Assembly: GCA_033032175.1 (NCBI GenBank)
Contig: CM065325.1
Location: 1,516,930-1,580,929 of the forward strand
DNA from: Saturnia japonica
Lineage: Eukaryota; Arthropoda; Insecta; Lepidoptera; Saturniidae
Reading direction: 5' to 3'
DNA length: 64,000 nucleotides
Shown piece after piece: positions 21,001 through 30,370 of this stretch; the stretch's first letter is position 1, and every line of letters begins with the position of its first letter. The position numbers and the translations under genes were made by a program. The notes under the pieces were generated by a model. It was not told the origin of the DNA. It did no database searches and worked only from the letters and a program-made list of their open reading frames with translations.

Positions 21001-21260
21001 CTGAGTGTGCTGCGTGGGTGGAGCAGCGCCGCACTCTGGCCGTAGCTGTTGGAGGAGATCTCTCGCTGCCGAGCGTGGTTAAAGCCATGGTCGGCAGCGA
21101 GACCACATGGACGGAGATGGCCTCCTTCTGCGAGGAGGTCATCTTGCAGAAGGAGGCTGCGGAGAGGGTTCGCGAGGGGGATCCCCTGAGCGGCCCTCTC
21201 CGCCAAAGTCGAGGGGGTGGCCGGAGGAGGCGGTTTAACCGTCAACTCCCGCCACCCTAG
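18096..21260 (+). CDS. R1-clade ORF2: endonuclease and reverse transcriptase
   Basis: An uninterrupted 1054-residue frame. Residues 1-210 form an AP-like endonuclease (AEPYHVP, LLGDLNAKSEAWG, SVVDLSFATP, LSDHRYI). Roughly residues 430-720 form the RT (SSYRPLVLLDDTGKMLE, VSIDIANAFNSL, CGVPQGSVLGPLLWN, LCYADDTLVV). Near the C-terminus is a CX2CX8HX4C finger (CHECG ... HTLSEC). A 21-C homopolymer (19353-19373) encodes a proline run between endonuclease and RT. The start codon shares its A with the ORF1 stop in TAATG, suggesting translation by termination-reinitiation as reported for SART1. All key residues seen are present, so the protein may be functional. Confidence 0.93.
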   Translation: MEYAHGSYLQGNLNHSATAQDLLVQSVAEWNINVAVAAEPYHVPAQCKWAGDLDGSVAVYSPEIPLSVKERGAGFVAVAWGGYAIIGVYFSPNRALVEFEAFLDSLGLAVRWLAPLPIILLGDLNAKSEAWGAVATNPRGTAVEEWAVQVVLSLLNRGTTHTCVRHNGGSVVDLSFATPSVARRVRGWRVLEEVETLSDHRYIRFEVSTSSGELASSPRSGATFPRWALGRLERERAEEAAIVQSWLAPALRIEDVDAIAGRFRKALTAVCNASMPRSKNRPRGRRAVYWWTPEIADLRVACSAARRQLQRCRRRQIRIEREEARLLGHYREARKSLQVAISRAKDEQWEELLRALDRDPWGRPYRVARKKFRGQAPPLTESLDSEVLARVVDTLLPDPPELLPPPMSDGSAVAEELLPPPPPPPPVTEEEMGSVVERLRNTRSAPGLDGGPGRVLGVALKHMEVELRELFNRCLSVGRFPKLWKMGRLCLLGNEGRPPDCSSSYRPLVLLDDTGKMLERILASRVVRHMAEVGPVLSNRQFGFRRGRSTLDALSTLKEWSAEAAEGGGRLLAVSIDIANAFNSLSHGVIREALRFFGVPSYLRRLLGDYLQGREVAFVDGRGNVVRRHVGCGVPQGSVLGPLLWNMGYDWVLRVALPSGIRVLCYADDTLVVAQGGTFEEMARLATEGTALVVGRIKALGLRVAAEKTEAILFHGPRCGPPPGAHINVEGVRVRVGAQMKYLGLILDGRWRFESHFKGLEPRIVGAAAALGRLLPNSGGPSASCRRLFAGVVRSMAVYGAPIWSDSLGATNRRVLRATQRVVTLRVIRGYRSVSAGAAMVLAGSPPWELEAEVLAAVYEFTAARRGLGEPPAPTEVERVRREAREVVFKRWEEDLADARYGRYTIDAVRPVLREWCARERGSLSFRLVQVLSGHGCFGWYLHKIARREPNTTCHECGAAEDMAQHTLSECAAWVEQRRTLAVAVGGDLSLPSVVKAMVGSETTWTEMASFCEEVILQKEAAERVREGDPLSGPLRQSRGGGRRRRFNRQLPPP

Positions 21261-21570
21261 CCGAACCAGAGGAGATGGGACGGGGGGGGGGCCGTTCTCC
21301 TCATTGCACTGGTTCGACAGGCGGTGGAGACGGCTATCGTGTATCATAGCTGTCTCCTAATTAGGCCGGGGCCCGGTTAGCCGGGCCGGCCGCCGGGGCG
21401 GCGTGGCTGAATGCTAACGCCGTGCCCACGTCGCCCCAGTATGGCGGCGGATGGTACACCGCGGAGTTTTTTAGTGAGTAGGAGTCTCACATAACCACTC
21501 GTCCCCCCATCCGAGTGTGTACCCATGACGGGTTTTCTACTCCGCGTTAACAAAAAAAAAAAGAAATAAA
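21261..21570 (+). other. 3' UTR of R1-clade copy A
   Basis: GC-rich, ending GTGTGTACCCATGACGGG, TCCGCGTTAAC and an A-rich tail with an AATAAA-like motif. The last 60 bp resemble the end of copy B (22393-22441), marking them as members of one family. Confidence 0.7.
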
Positions 21571-21583
21571 GGGTGGCAAGTTA

Positions 21584-22441
21584 TCCCTCAAGGTGCTGTC
21601 CGCGAAAGCGACCAGTAGAGGGGACAGGTTGTTGGCGGTGTTGCTGGACATCGCCAACGCCTTCAACAGCTTGCCGCATGGCGTTATACGGGAGGCACTC
21701 CGATATCATGGAGTGCCCCTGTACCTGCGGCAGCTGTTGGGGGACTATCTTCAAGGCAGAGAGGTCGCTTTCGTGGATAGCAGGGGGGTGATGGTCCAGC
21801 GTCGGGTAGAGTGTGGGGTTCCACAGGGGTCGGTATTGGGGCCGCTACTGTGGAACCTGGGCTACAACTGGGTGTTCAGCGGAGCACTCCCTTCAGGAGT
21901 GCGCATCATGTGTTACGCGGATGATACTCTGGTCGTAGCCCAAGGGAGGAGTAGGAAGGAGTTGGCACGCCTGGCCAAGGAAGGAGCAACCCTGGTGGTC
22001 AGGTGCATCAGGATGTTAGGCCTCAGGGTGGCCCTAGAGAAAACTGCAGACCTACTTTTTCATGAGCCACGGTGTGGGCCACCACCTGGGGCCAGCATTC
22101 TGATAGACAGGGTCAGGGTCCGGGTTGAGGCCCAGATGATATAGTTGCCGCCGTTTATACGCGGGGGTCAGGCGGAGCATGGCCGTCTACGGGGCACCGA
22201 TCTGGGTGGACGCCCTCAGCGTCCACAACAAACGGGTGTTGCGTGCAGCGCAGCGTGTGGTAGCGCTGAGGGTGATTCACGGATACCGGTCTGTGTCTGT
22301 GGGGGCGGCCTTTGTGCTCGCCGGCTCCCCGCCGTGGGAGCTGGAGGCACAGGTGCTCGCCGCCGTATATCAGTTTATCGTCCCCCCGGGCAGGTGTGTA
22401 CCCAGGATTGGTTTCTCCACGTTAAAAAAAAAAAAAAAAAA
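21584..22441 (+). mobile_element. R1-clade element, truncated copy B
   Basis: Begins directly after the target duplication of copy A and ends in an A-run followed by AGGTGGCAAGTTA (22442-22454). Thus the same 13-bp target appears three times around two elements. The copy is 5'-truncated in RT and carries two internal deletions. Protein similarity to copy A is clear but visibly lower than between recent copies. Confidence 0.88.
21593..22405 (+). pseudogene. R1-clade RT fragment (copy B)
   Basis: The first frame reads LLAVLLDIANAFNSLPHG, CGVPQGSVLGPLLWN and MCYADDTLVVAQG and stops at 22144 after EAQMI. In copy A this place continues into the thumb, so some 60 codons are deleted. A second frame (22179 on) resumes with SMAVYGAPIW and AGSPPWELEAQVLAAVYQF. 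It then joins the 3' UTR directly, losing the C-terminal third including the zinc finger. Confidence 0.88.
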
Positions 22442-22454
22442 AGGTGGCAAGTTA

Positions 22455-23052
22455 AGATAGCGCCAAAAGTTATTATTTTTAGTTTTCGCACACTTGGACA
22501 GGCACTCCCACGGTAACTCCACTGAAATACTATACGAACGCAGCTTCATGTGGGTACACGAAGAATCCCTAGGTAGGGATTTGTTTTAATTTCATAGTTT
22601 GGTGAGACTTGACCGATCATCTTGATAGACCGGAAGTCTTTAACCAGTGAATTTATTATGATGGAATTTGAACTCTGGACAACTTGCACGTGGGAGAAAC
22701 GTATCGGGAAAGGTTATGTATAAAACTTACCTCGGCCTTTGCTACACGTCGCCTCGATCCCTTTGATTAAGTTAAAGTTGCAGTATCCAGTTGTAGATTT
22801 ATAGTTCCTCACAGCACAATCACAGCACTTAGGATGGGATGGTAATAGAGCCCCATTAAAGTATAGATGAGACCTTTTTTATTTATTTTCCGGAGCTCAG
22901 CAGCCAGCTCGCGAACACGTGTCTTTTCTTCATACCCCCGATAACTAGCGCCACCACCTGCGGCACAACGTTTTGCATTGTTTCTTATTAGAAACCACAG
23001 ATGGCGTGATCTGTGTATTCTTGTGTAGGCCGAGGTAAGAGTAAAGGAAAGT
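22455..23052. other. Target DNA right of the R1 pair
   Basis: Non-coding. Removing both R1 copies gives a continuous flank, AAATTAGGATGGCAAGTTA then AGATAGCGCC. Contains the inverted-repeat pair listed at 22727-23038. Confidence 0.5.
22727..23038. repeat. Possible MITE with short inverted ends
   Basis: CTTACCTCGGCC at 22727-22738 and its reverse complement at 23027-23038 bound 312 bp without an ORF. No clear target duplication. The arms are short, so chance cannot be excluded. Confidence 0.3.
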
Positions 23053-23057
23053 GCAAG

Positions 23058-23245
23058 TGTTCGTCGAAACTACAATTTATTTAATAAAACACTATCTATG
23101 TAACTGACTTTTAATACCTACTATAAAAACTATAACTAATTTGAACTATTTTACAACAATCAAAGGAAAAGAAAAATTCTATTGTGTGTGACATTTGACA
23201 CAGTGTTGCCAGTTATTTAAACCATAAAACTAATTTATATAAACA
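23058..23245 (-). repeat. BEL/Pao 3' LTR
   Basis: 188 bp, plus-strand ends TGTTCGTCGA and TTATATAAACA. Matches 28928-29115 base for base by eye. Confidence 0.93.
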
Positions 23246-23258
23246 TTCCGCCTCTCAA
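23246..23258 (-). promoter_or_regulatory. Polypurine tract of the BEL/Pao element
   Basis: Sense strand reads TGAGAGGCGGAA directly before the 3' LTR, a purine-rich run in the position required for plus-strand priming. Confidence 0.6.
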
Positions 23259-23597
23259 AGTGCGCTAGAACTTTCATAAATAAACTAAATATTTTAAGAA
23301 CAACATTTTAATTTTAATTTAACAATGGAAAACCATTGCAAGTAAGAGTTATTTCACTTTCTCAGAATAAATTATGCTTTAAGTAAATATAAATAATAAA
23401 TGACTAATAATTAATAGTACCTACTAAGAATTCAATAAGTAATTAATTCTAAGAAAACTGTGCAAGCTACAGGTGTGCAACATATAAATGCACCCAGTGT
23501 GATTAGATACAAGTGGACTGTAAACTTAAATCTAATTATTTATCATTACATAACTAAAACTTTAATAATTTTAAACACAACTAAAGTACAAAACAAA

Positions 23598-24269
23598 TTA
23601 AGGTTCAGTTTCAGTGGGCAGTAAGCACAATTTATGAATTGGTCTTTTTAAAATTGAATTTTTACATTTTAAACTTACAACTCTAATTAAACCATCTGAA
23701 CCAGGGTGAACTTCAACAATTTTTCCCATTAACCATTTAGTAGGGGGTAACCTTTCATCCTTTACTAAAACTACATTTCCAATTTTGAAATTATTTTGAA
23801 CCTTAGTCCATTTATAACGTTTTTGCAAATTTAGTAAATACTCTTGGCTCCATTGACGCCAAAAATACTGTAATTTCTGTTGTAAATATATCCATCTCTT
23901 ATTATAAGGTATAGATATCTGTTCGAGATTTTCATCAGGGACAACTATTGGAGCCTCACCAATTAAAAAGTGACCCGGGGTCAAAGCAATAGTTACACCT
24001 TGCTTATCATCATCTAATGAAGTTAATGGTCTGGAATTTAAACAACATTCTATTTGACATAGTAATGTTGAATACTTTTCATATGTTAATTTGGTATCAC
24101 CTAGAACTTTATTAAGGTGTTTTTTTGTTGATTTAATTGCTGATTCCCACAAACCTCCCATATGGGGAGCTCCGGCAGGATTGAACTGCCAGTCAGTTCC
24201 ATCTTGTGCTAATAATTGAGCAAGTTCCCGGGGCAAACTATTAATGCTCTTATGAGCTAAAACATTTAA
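23598..24269 (-). pseudogene. BEL/Pao pol: integrase end and C-terminal domain
   Basis: Continues the gag-pol frame after the TAA at 24270-24272. It includes NPAGAPHMGGLWESAIKSTK, which holds the third catalytic residue (Glu) of the integrase DDE triad. A C-terminal domain usual in BEL/Pao pols follows (FWRQWSQEYL, NVVLVKDERLPPTKW, GKIVEVHPGSDG). The frame ends at its natural stop near the 3' LTR. Read alone it could not make an active integrase. Confidence 0.88.
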
Positions 24270-24587
24270 TTATTTACTAGCTCCTTGGAAATTAGTACCG
24301 CAATCACTAATTAATTTTCTACAATGTCCTCTACGGGCAGTAAAACGTCGAAAGGCTGACAGGAAACTTTCGGTACTGAAACCACTCACTAGTTCTATAT
24401 GAACAGCTTTGGTGGCTGTGCATATAAACAAGGCAATATAAGCTTTTGTGGTTCTATTGGAGCCACGTCCACTAAACTGTTTAAGAATTATTGGTCCCGC
24501 AAAATCAATTCCACTCACATAAAAGGCTCTTTGCGGAGTGACTCTATCTTTTGGTAAGTTTCCCATCAACTGATTCGCAGTCTTATT
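24270..24587 (-). pseudogene. BEL/Pao pol: integrase core
   Basis: Same reading frame as its neighbours, lying between the TGA at 24588-24590 and the TAA at 24270-24272. Carries the first and second catalytic Asp of integrase in GIDFAGP and SDCGTNFQG. The sequence is otherwise uninterrupted, so only the two nonsense codons break it. Confidence 0.88.
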
Positions 24588-25235
24588 TCAGTTTCTACAA
24601 CAAGTTATACATTCTTTTATTACTTTCTTTATCAAATATTTTACAGCTACAATGTGATATTTATTTCTTATATAATTTAACATTAACAAATTTCCACCAT
24701 GCAAGGTTATGTGATGTGAGTCTTTAACAATCAGGTATGCTAACTTACTATTTTTTGCTAATATTATGGGGTGTTTTGTTTCATTATGTACACATGAATT
24801 TTGTAAGCGACCTCCTACTTTTAAAATACCATCTCTTTCATCAGCAAATGGATTTAAGTTTGCTATATCTTTTACATTAACTTTTTCCGAATTTTGTGAC
24901 ATCTTTATTAGGACAATGGATGCATTAAACAATTCTCTGGAGGTAAGGTAAGTGGTGTTAACAATTTCAGTTAAGTTTAGTTTTGTAACCTTTGCCTTGC
25001 ATTTATAATAGAATCGTAGACAATAGCTTGTTACTATTAGCAATTTCTTATAACTAGAATATCTATCAATGATGGTTTCGTTTTCAGGTTCCTGTAAAAC
25101 ACTACACTTTAATGACACTTTCACTTCAGATCTTTTCTCTAACTCAGTATGGTTTATTATTTGACTTATGTCTTTCACAGGCAATTTACTATATTCTTGA
25201 AGCCAGGATGGACCGTGCCACCACAGTTCATGGGA
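24588..25235 (-). pseudogene. BEL/Pao pol: integrase zinc-binding region
   Basis: Follows the TGA at 25236-25238 in the same frame: SHELWWHGPSWL is read straight through after the stop. Contains the H2C2 zinc-binding motif of integrase (HHITLHGG ... CITCC). Ends at a TGA after CCRN, with NKTANQLMGNLP continuing in frame beyond it. Confidence 0.88.
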
Positions 25236-28200
25236 TCATACCTCAAGTGGGGAAATCCCTCGAGAGGCGACGTCAGCAGGATTCATTGAAGATTCGACGT
25301 GAAACCATCTATCAGCATGCATTATGTTTGTAATCTCTGTAACTCTGTTCGCCTCAAAGGTATTCCAATAACTTGATGGGCGCTGTAACCAAGCCAGAAC
25401 AATGGTTGTGTCCGTCCAAGCGTAAGTATTTTGGATTGACACATTTAGTGCTGTTTGGATTCTATTTATTAGTTTTGCTAATAAGACTGCTCCACATAAT
25501 TCTAGTCTAGGAGTAGATATCTTCTTAACAGGTGCCACTTTAGTTTTGGCTTCAATAAGTGTTACTTTAATAGACTCTGGTAAGATTGTACGACAGTATA
25601 CTACGGCAGAGTATGCTTGGTCTGAGGCATCTGAGAATCCATGAATTTCTATATTAATTACACTATTGGTTATGCCTATCCATCTATCAATCTCTATCCT
25701 TGGCATGTCACATAACTGTTCACGAAATATTAGCCATTCATTCTCTAAGTTTTCTGAAATGTCGGCATCCCAATCTAAGCCTTCCTTCCACAGTTTCTGC
25801 AGAAACACTTTTGCTCTGACTACTATAGGTGCTAACCATCCAGCTTGATCATAAAGCTTCATTATATCTCTTAAAATGGATCTTTTGGTGGGCTTTTTGT
25901 TACATATTTTGATATCAAATCCCAATTCAAATTTGTCTGTTTTACTATTCCAGTTGATTCCTAGTATCTTTCTATTAGGCTGAATTGAATCTTCTATAAT
26001 TGGTGTGTTTGATGCCCACTTATGTAAAGTAAAACCGCCTCTCTTCAATAATTGTATTAGATTGCTACGTAATGCTATAACTTCCATAGGTGTTGAAGCT
26101 CCAGTGAGTAAATCGTCAGTGTAGAAATCATTTAATAATGCATTAATTGCTTCTTCTGGAAAATTATGTCTTTCATCAGCGGCCAGCTGTTTGAGTGTTT
26201 TTATTGCTAAATATGGTGCTGGATAAGTTCCATAAGTGACAGTGGTGAGCCTGTAATGTTGTACAGGCTCGTTTGTATTAAACCTCCACAGAATGCATTG
26301 GAAGTTTCTATCATCCTCATGTACTTCTATTTGTCTATACATCTGCCTTATATCTCCAACCAAAACTGTAGCATGTCTTCGCCACCTTAAGATGATATCT
26401 CGAAGATCAAGTTGAAGGGATGGTCCTATCATTAAGTTGTCATTCAGGGATTTTCCATTACAGGTCTTAGCTGATGCATCATAAACTACACGTGTCTTGG
26501 TGGTAAGGTGCTGTTCATTTATGACTGCATGATGTGGTAAGTAACAAATTCTTTTACAGGATGTATATTTTGTAGAGATAGGTTCCATATGTTTCTGATT
26601 CAAGTAGTCTAATATAAACTCATTATAACTAATTTTTAAATTAGAATTTTTCTTTAATTTTTTCTCAACCATTATTAATCTTTTTAATGCTATTGTTTCA
26701 GATTCACCAATGTCTGGAGGATTTACAACAAAGGGTAATCGGACTTTATATCTACCATCTTCATTTCTACTATGTGTTTTATTGTAATGATCCTCACATT
26801 TGATTTCATCATTTGTCATTATTCTTCTTCCTGGCATTTCTTCAAGCTCCCAAAATCTACGTAGTTCAGTATCTAATTCTAGTTTCACATGATGTGTGAT
26901 GACTTGTATTTGTTTACTATTGTCAGTGTTGATTCTAGGATTGCGACCGGAGATCAACCAACCGCTTGAGGTCTCTTGTGCCACAAGTGAAGTTAAATTA
27001 TTTCTATATACTATGACACCTTGTTGAATTATATCTGCGAATACTCCAGCTCCCAACAGAAGATCAACACGACCAGGCTGTGGGAATAAGGGATCAGCTA
27101 GTGGTAGGCTATGGAGTTGTGGCCAATCTATGCTTTGTGTACATTGTGGTATATATGATGTTAAGTTCCTAAGAACATATGCAGTTAATTGAACCCTTTT
27201 GTTTGGATCATGTAAAGACATTATTTCTAATTGTACTAGTGCTTTGGTGATTGATTTTGTTGAACCAATGCCGACTATGTCTCCTTTAATAGGTGATTTC
27301 TTCAAACCCAACTCTTGACATGCTCCTTCGGTAATCAATGAAGCTTGTGATCCTTGATCAACAAGTGCACGAAGAGTGTGGATACTATTGTTTCTATTTG
27401 ACTGTACTGTTACGAGTGCAGTTGCTAGTATAACAGGTTCTGGTTGACTAATGGAAGTTTTTAAGGTAATACTATCTATAGTTTCTATGTTCACATGCTG
27501 TGTGGTGTGTGTATCTGGTTCTCTTGAGTTACTTGGTTGCACAGAATATCCATGCAATAAGGAATGATGTTTGCAATTACATTTTTTGCAAGTAGTGAGT
27601 GTGCAATCTTTAACTGAATGTCCTTTCTTCAGGCAATTAAAGCAAAGGTTATTCCTTTGTACATACTGTTGTCTTTCATTTACATTGAGTTGACAAAATT
27701 CTTTACAAGAGTAGAGTCTGTGGTCACCTTTACAGTATAAACAATACAGTGATGAATTCACACTCATAGTGAAGCTTTTAGTGCTTATGGGATTTCTATG
27801 TTGAGGTTGTATATCCTTGTGTTTAATGGCATCTAATGTTCTAAACCGGAATTCTAGAAATTCTGATAAATTCTTCCAAGTTGGGAGTGATTCTTGGGTT
27901 TCTATGCGTTGTTCAAACAGTTTATGCGATTCTGAATCCAGCTTTTGTATGACTATGTAAACCACTATATCATCCCAGTGTTCAGTAGGTATTTTGATCG
28001 CTTTAAGAGAAGTCAAACATTCTGATGTTGTGTCTAATAGCTCCTTAATAGCCTTGGGAGATTCATTGGTTATTCTTTTCTGATTAATGAGTCTTCCAAT
28101 ATATGCATTTACTATATGTCTACGGTTGTTGTATCGCTTATTTAAGATATCCCATATTATGTCATAATTTAACTCTGTTATTGAAATCTGTCTCACTAAG

Positions 28201-28697
28201 GTCTCAGCTTCTCCATGTAAACTTGACTTTAAGTATTGGCACTTATTGACTTTACTCAACTTAGGATTGTCATGTACAAGCGATTTGAAAAGATCATGAA
28301 ATGATAGCCACTCCTTGTAATCACCAGAAAATTTTGGAATTTGAATAGAGGGTAATTTTGCAATTGTTTGTAAAACTTGTTCATCACAATGTGTGCTAGA
28401 TTCATTACTTACTTGTAATTTCTCATGCAATAAAGTTAATTTTTCTTTGATTCTAGTTTTCATAACAAGATATAGGTCTAAGCACAAATCGTAAATATTT
28501 TTTTTGAAGTAATCCGACTTTTGATCTGTTGTCGTTACTAAACTGTCATGGTTAGTTTGAAACTTTTTCCAGTAAGTTTCTAGCATTTCTAATCTTGCAT
28601 CTATGTAGCCTCGAGTAAGACGTTCTTTAGGACTCCTTTTAAAGTTTTCTAACAAATTTTTTACTTGATTATATGTTTCGTGTTGAATGGTCTCCAT
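25236..28697 (-). CDS. BEL/Pao gag-pol: Gag, protease, RT and RNase H
   Basis: 1153 residues from ATG 28697. Gag is at about 130-280 (IPKFSGDYKEWLSFHDLF, the DUF1759-type domain). Zinc knuckles follow (CLYCKGDHRLYSC, CFNCLKKGHSVKDC, then a Cys/His cluster). The aspartic protease has active site DQGSQASLI. The Pao-type RT has VVYDASAKT, VGDIRQMYRQI and the catalytic FYTDDLLTG; the box is YTDD rather than the more usual YVDD. RNase H follows (HGFSDASDQAYSAVVY, STPRLELCGA, AWTDTTIVLAWL). The frame stops at TGA 25236 right after SRGISPLEV, where intact relatives run on into integrase. It makes virus-like particle and reverse transcription proteins but no integrase. Confidence 0.92.
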   Translation of the reverse strand: METIQHETYNQVKNLLENFKRSPKERLTRGYIDARLEMLETYWKKFQTNHDSLVTTTDQKSDYFKKNIYDLCLDLYLVMKTRIKEKLTLLHEKLQVSNESSTHCDEQVLQTIAKLPSIQIPKFSGDYKEWLSFHDLFKSLVHDNPKLSKVNKCQYLKSSLHGEAETLVRQISITELNYDIIWDILNKRYNNRRHIVNAYIGRLINQKRITNESPKAIKELLDTTSECLTSLKAIKIPTEHWDDIVVYIVIQKLDSESHKLFEQRIETQESLPTWKNLSEFLEFRFRTLDAIKHKDIQPQHRNPISTKSFTMSVNSSLYCLYCKGDHRLYSCKEFCQLNVNERQQYVQRNNLCFNCLKKGHSVKDCTLTTCKKCNCKHHSLLHGYSVQPSNSREPDTHTTQHVNIETIDSITLKTSISQPEPVILATALVTVQSNRNNSIHTLRALVDQGSQASLITEGACQELGLKKSPIKGDIVGIGSTKSITKALVQLEIMSLHDPNKRVQLTAYVLRNLTSYIPQCTQSIDWPQLHSLPLADPLFPQPGRVDLLLGAGVFADIIQQGVIVYRNNLTSLVAQETSSGWLISGRNPRINTDNSKQIQVITHHVKLELDTELRRFWELEEMPGRRIMTNDEIKCEDHYNKTHSRNEDGRYKVRLPFVVNPPDIGESETIALKRLIMVEKKLKKNSNLKISYNEFILDYLNQKHMEPISTKYTSCKRICYLPHHAVINEQHLTTKTRVVYDASAKTCNGKSLNDNLMIGPSLQLDLRDIILRWRRHATVLVGDIRQMYRQIEVHEDDRNFQCILWRFNTNEPVQHYRLTTVTYGTYPAPYLAIKTLKQLAADERHNFPEEAINALLNDFYTDDLLTGASTPMEVIALRSNLIQLLKRGGFTLHKWASNTPIIEDSIQPNRKILGINWNSKTDKFELGFDIKICNKKPTKRSILRDIMKLYDQAGWLAPIVVRAKVFLQKLWKEGLDWDADISENLENEWLIFREQLCDMPRIEIDRWIGITNSVINIEIHGFSDASDQAYSAVVYCRTILPESIKVTLIEAKTKVAPVKKISTPRLELCGAVLLAKLINRIQTALNVSIQNTYAWTDTTIVLAWLQRPSSYWNTFEANRVTEITNIMHADRWFHVESSMNPADVASRGISPLEV

Positions 28698-28927
28698 TTT
28701 GTTTTATTACAAATGAACAAAAGTCTGTTTAGATTGAAATATTTTACGAAGTCAATATGTAATTGTTTTAATGTTCACTGCTTAATAACTATTACTCACG
28801 ATTACCAATCCTTGTCCCAAAGTCCTAGGGAATCGTTTTTGTGCCTACAGAAAACTACATTACATGCAGTATTGAATTTAACCACACTTTACTTTAATTT
28901 TCTAATCCGTCTCGTTATGGACCAAAA

Positions 28928-29115
28928 TGTTCGTCGAAACTACAATTTATTTAATAAAACACTATCTATGTAACTGACTTTTAATACCTACTATAAAAAC
29001 TATAACTAATTTGAACTATTTTACAACAATCAAAGGAAAAGAAAAATTCTATTGTGTGTGACATTTGACACAGTGTTGCCAGTTATTTAAACCATAAAAC
29101 TAATTTATATAAACA
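28928..29115 (-). repeat. BEL/Pao 5' LTR
   Basis: 188 bp identical by eye to 23058-23245. Its internal edge on the sense strand continues TTTTGGTCCATAACGAGACGG, where a tRNA primer-binding site beginning TGG would lie; the tRNA was not identified. Confidence 0.92.
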
Positions 29116-29120
29116 GCAAG

Positions 29121-30069
29121 TGTTAACATAGTTTTTATTTTGTACGTTTGACAAAAACATCTTTCTGCCAAAAATAATAATAATTAGGTTAGATTTTTTT
29201 AAATTAATTTTGTCTATTTATTACCTTCTAATAAGAGTGTTAGTATTCAAATTTAAGACTAAATATCTATCAACTTTAACCTTCTTCAATACCGAACTCA
29301 TGGCAAACGACACTAAATCCAACTCAAAACTAATAATATGCATATTATAAAATATGCATACTACAAAATATGCCTGAGTATTTGGTTGCTGATCCACCGA
29401 TGTGAACGATGAATTCTCACTTAGTAACAGTGCAATGTAAAACTGGTAAACATCTTTCTTCGCTGCTGAATTGTGTTTTCTAGAACAATTTGAACCTCTT
29501 TTAACCGTCTCTTCAATAATTCGTTACAAATAGCAATATTTACAACCTTTAGCAAGGCATACGATAATTGTAACCGACTGGAAACCGACCACCATACACT
29601 AGGTGTAACGTAACACTCTTTTTTTTTCTTGAGGCAGCCGGCTTGGTGAAACCACCTTACAGAAAATCGAAGCCAAATAAACTTGTGTTGTGTTCCTGTA
29701 GTAAGTAGGGTTACCAGAGCTCTTTGAGAAGGGGAGATTCAAAATCGGCAACGAGTTAGAGGTAGATCTGATATTACAAGCGTCCATAGGCTATAGTAAC
29801 AGCTTACGATCAGACGGACTGTTTGCTTGTTTGTCAGCCTAGGTATATAAAAAAAATTTGAATATTATATTTTCTTTGGTAAGACTCTCAGATTGTTGTA
29901 AGCAGCGTATCTCGCATAATTCTGGAATATCTAGCACACGATGCAAATCGAAAAGGAGGGGGCGTTTAGCATGCACAAGCCATTTTAATACTTAATGAGG
30001 TGGTTAAGCTCTATGACAGAGTTACTGCAAGCAGTACACCATAGACGCTATAGAGCAAGTGAGGAGTCA
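29121..30069. other. AT-rich intergenic stretch
   Basis: Contains three closely spaced AATATGCAT-like motifs near 29336-29372. No gene recognised. Confidence 0.5.
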
Positions 30070-30370
30070 AGCGGAGGGAGCCATTTCTCTGTGGTGTTGT
30101 ACCACACGCGCTGGGCTTTGGGATGACAGGTTAACGGTAACCTCCTTCTCGACACGAACTAAAAAGTTCCATAACTGTTACCTAAACCGTGCAACCATTT
30201 TCCGGCAAATGTGTTCGCTCTATTTCACGACATAGGGTCCGTGAAGCGTAACGTGAAGAGATATTTATGCAACCCGGCATGACAGCGGTAACTGCCGGTG
30301 AATTTCGATCTCTCGGTGTTCGCCGTTGCTTGGATTATACTGTGCTTACCATTAAAGAAAATACCGTCAA
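30070..30370 (+). repeat. SINE-like repeat, family X copy 2
   Basis: Aligns with 1441-1758 through GGTAACCTCC, AAAAAGTTCC, CGTAACGTGAAGAGA and GGCATGACAGCGG blocks. Diverged; no ORF. Confidence 0.5.

Larger units (their letters stand above)
15594..21570 (+). mobile_element. R1-clade non-LTR retrotransposon, nearly full length (copy A)
   Basis: Bounded by GGATGGCAAGTTA (15581-15593) and GGGTGGCAAGTTA (21571-21583), a 13-bp target duplication with one mismatch. It has a 5' UTR of about 615 bp, ORF1, ORF2 overlapping ORF1 by one base, a 3' UTR and a short A-rich tail. It is GC-rich against AT-rich flanks. Endonuclease-RT order, the C-terminal CCHC finger and the TAATG junction fit the R1 clade. 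No telomeric TTAGG repeats flank it, so it is not in a TRAS/SART-type telomeric site. Confidence 0.9.
23058..29115 (-). mobile_element. BEL/Pao LTR retrotransposon, complete but with nonsense codons
   Basis: Two 188-bp direct repeats (23058-23245, 28928-29115), starting TG and ending CA, appear identical. They are flanked by GCAAG at 23053-23057 and 29116-29120, a 5-bp duplication typical of this group. The single gag-pol frame runs from ATG 28697 to 23598 (1700 codons) on the minus strand, with no frameshift but three in-frame stops. Identical LTRs indicate a recent insertion. Confidence 0.95.

Noticed and set aside
15594..21570. Telomere-specific TRAS/SART insertion
   Set aside because: TAATG and the domain order fit, but no TTAGG array flanks the element; the target is a unique-looking sequence.
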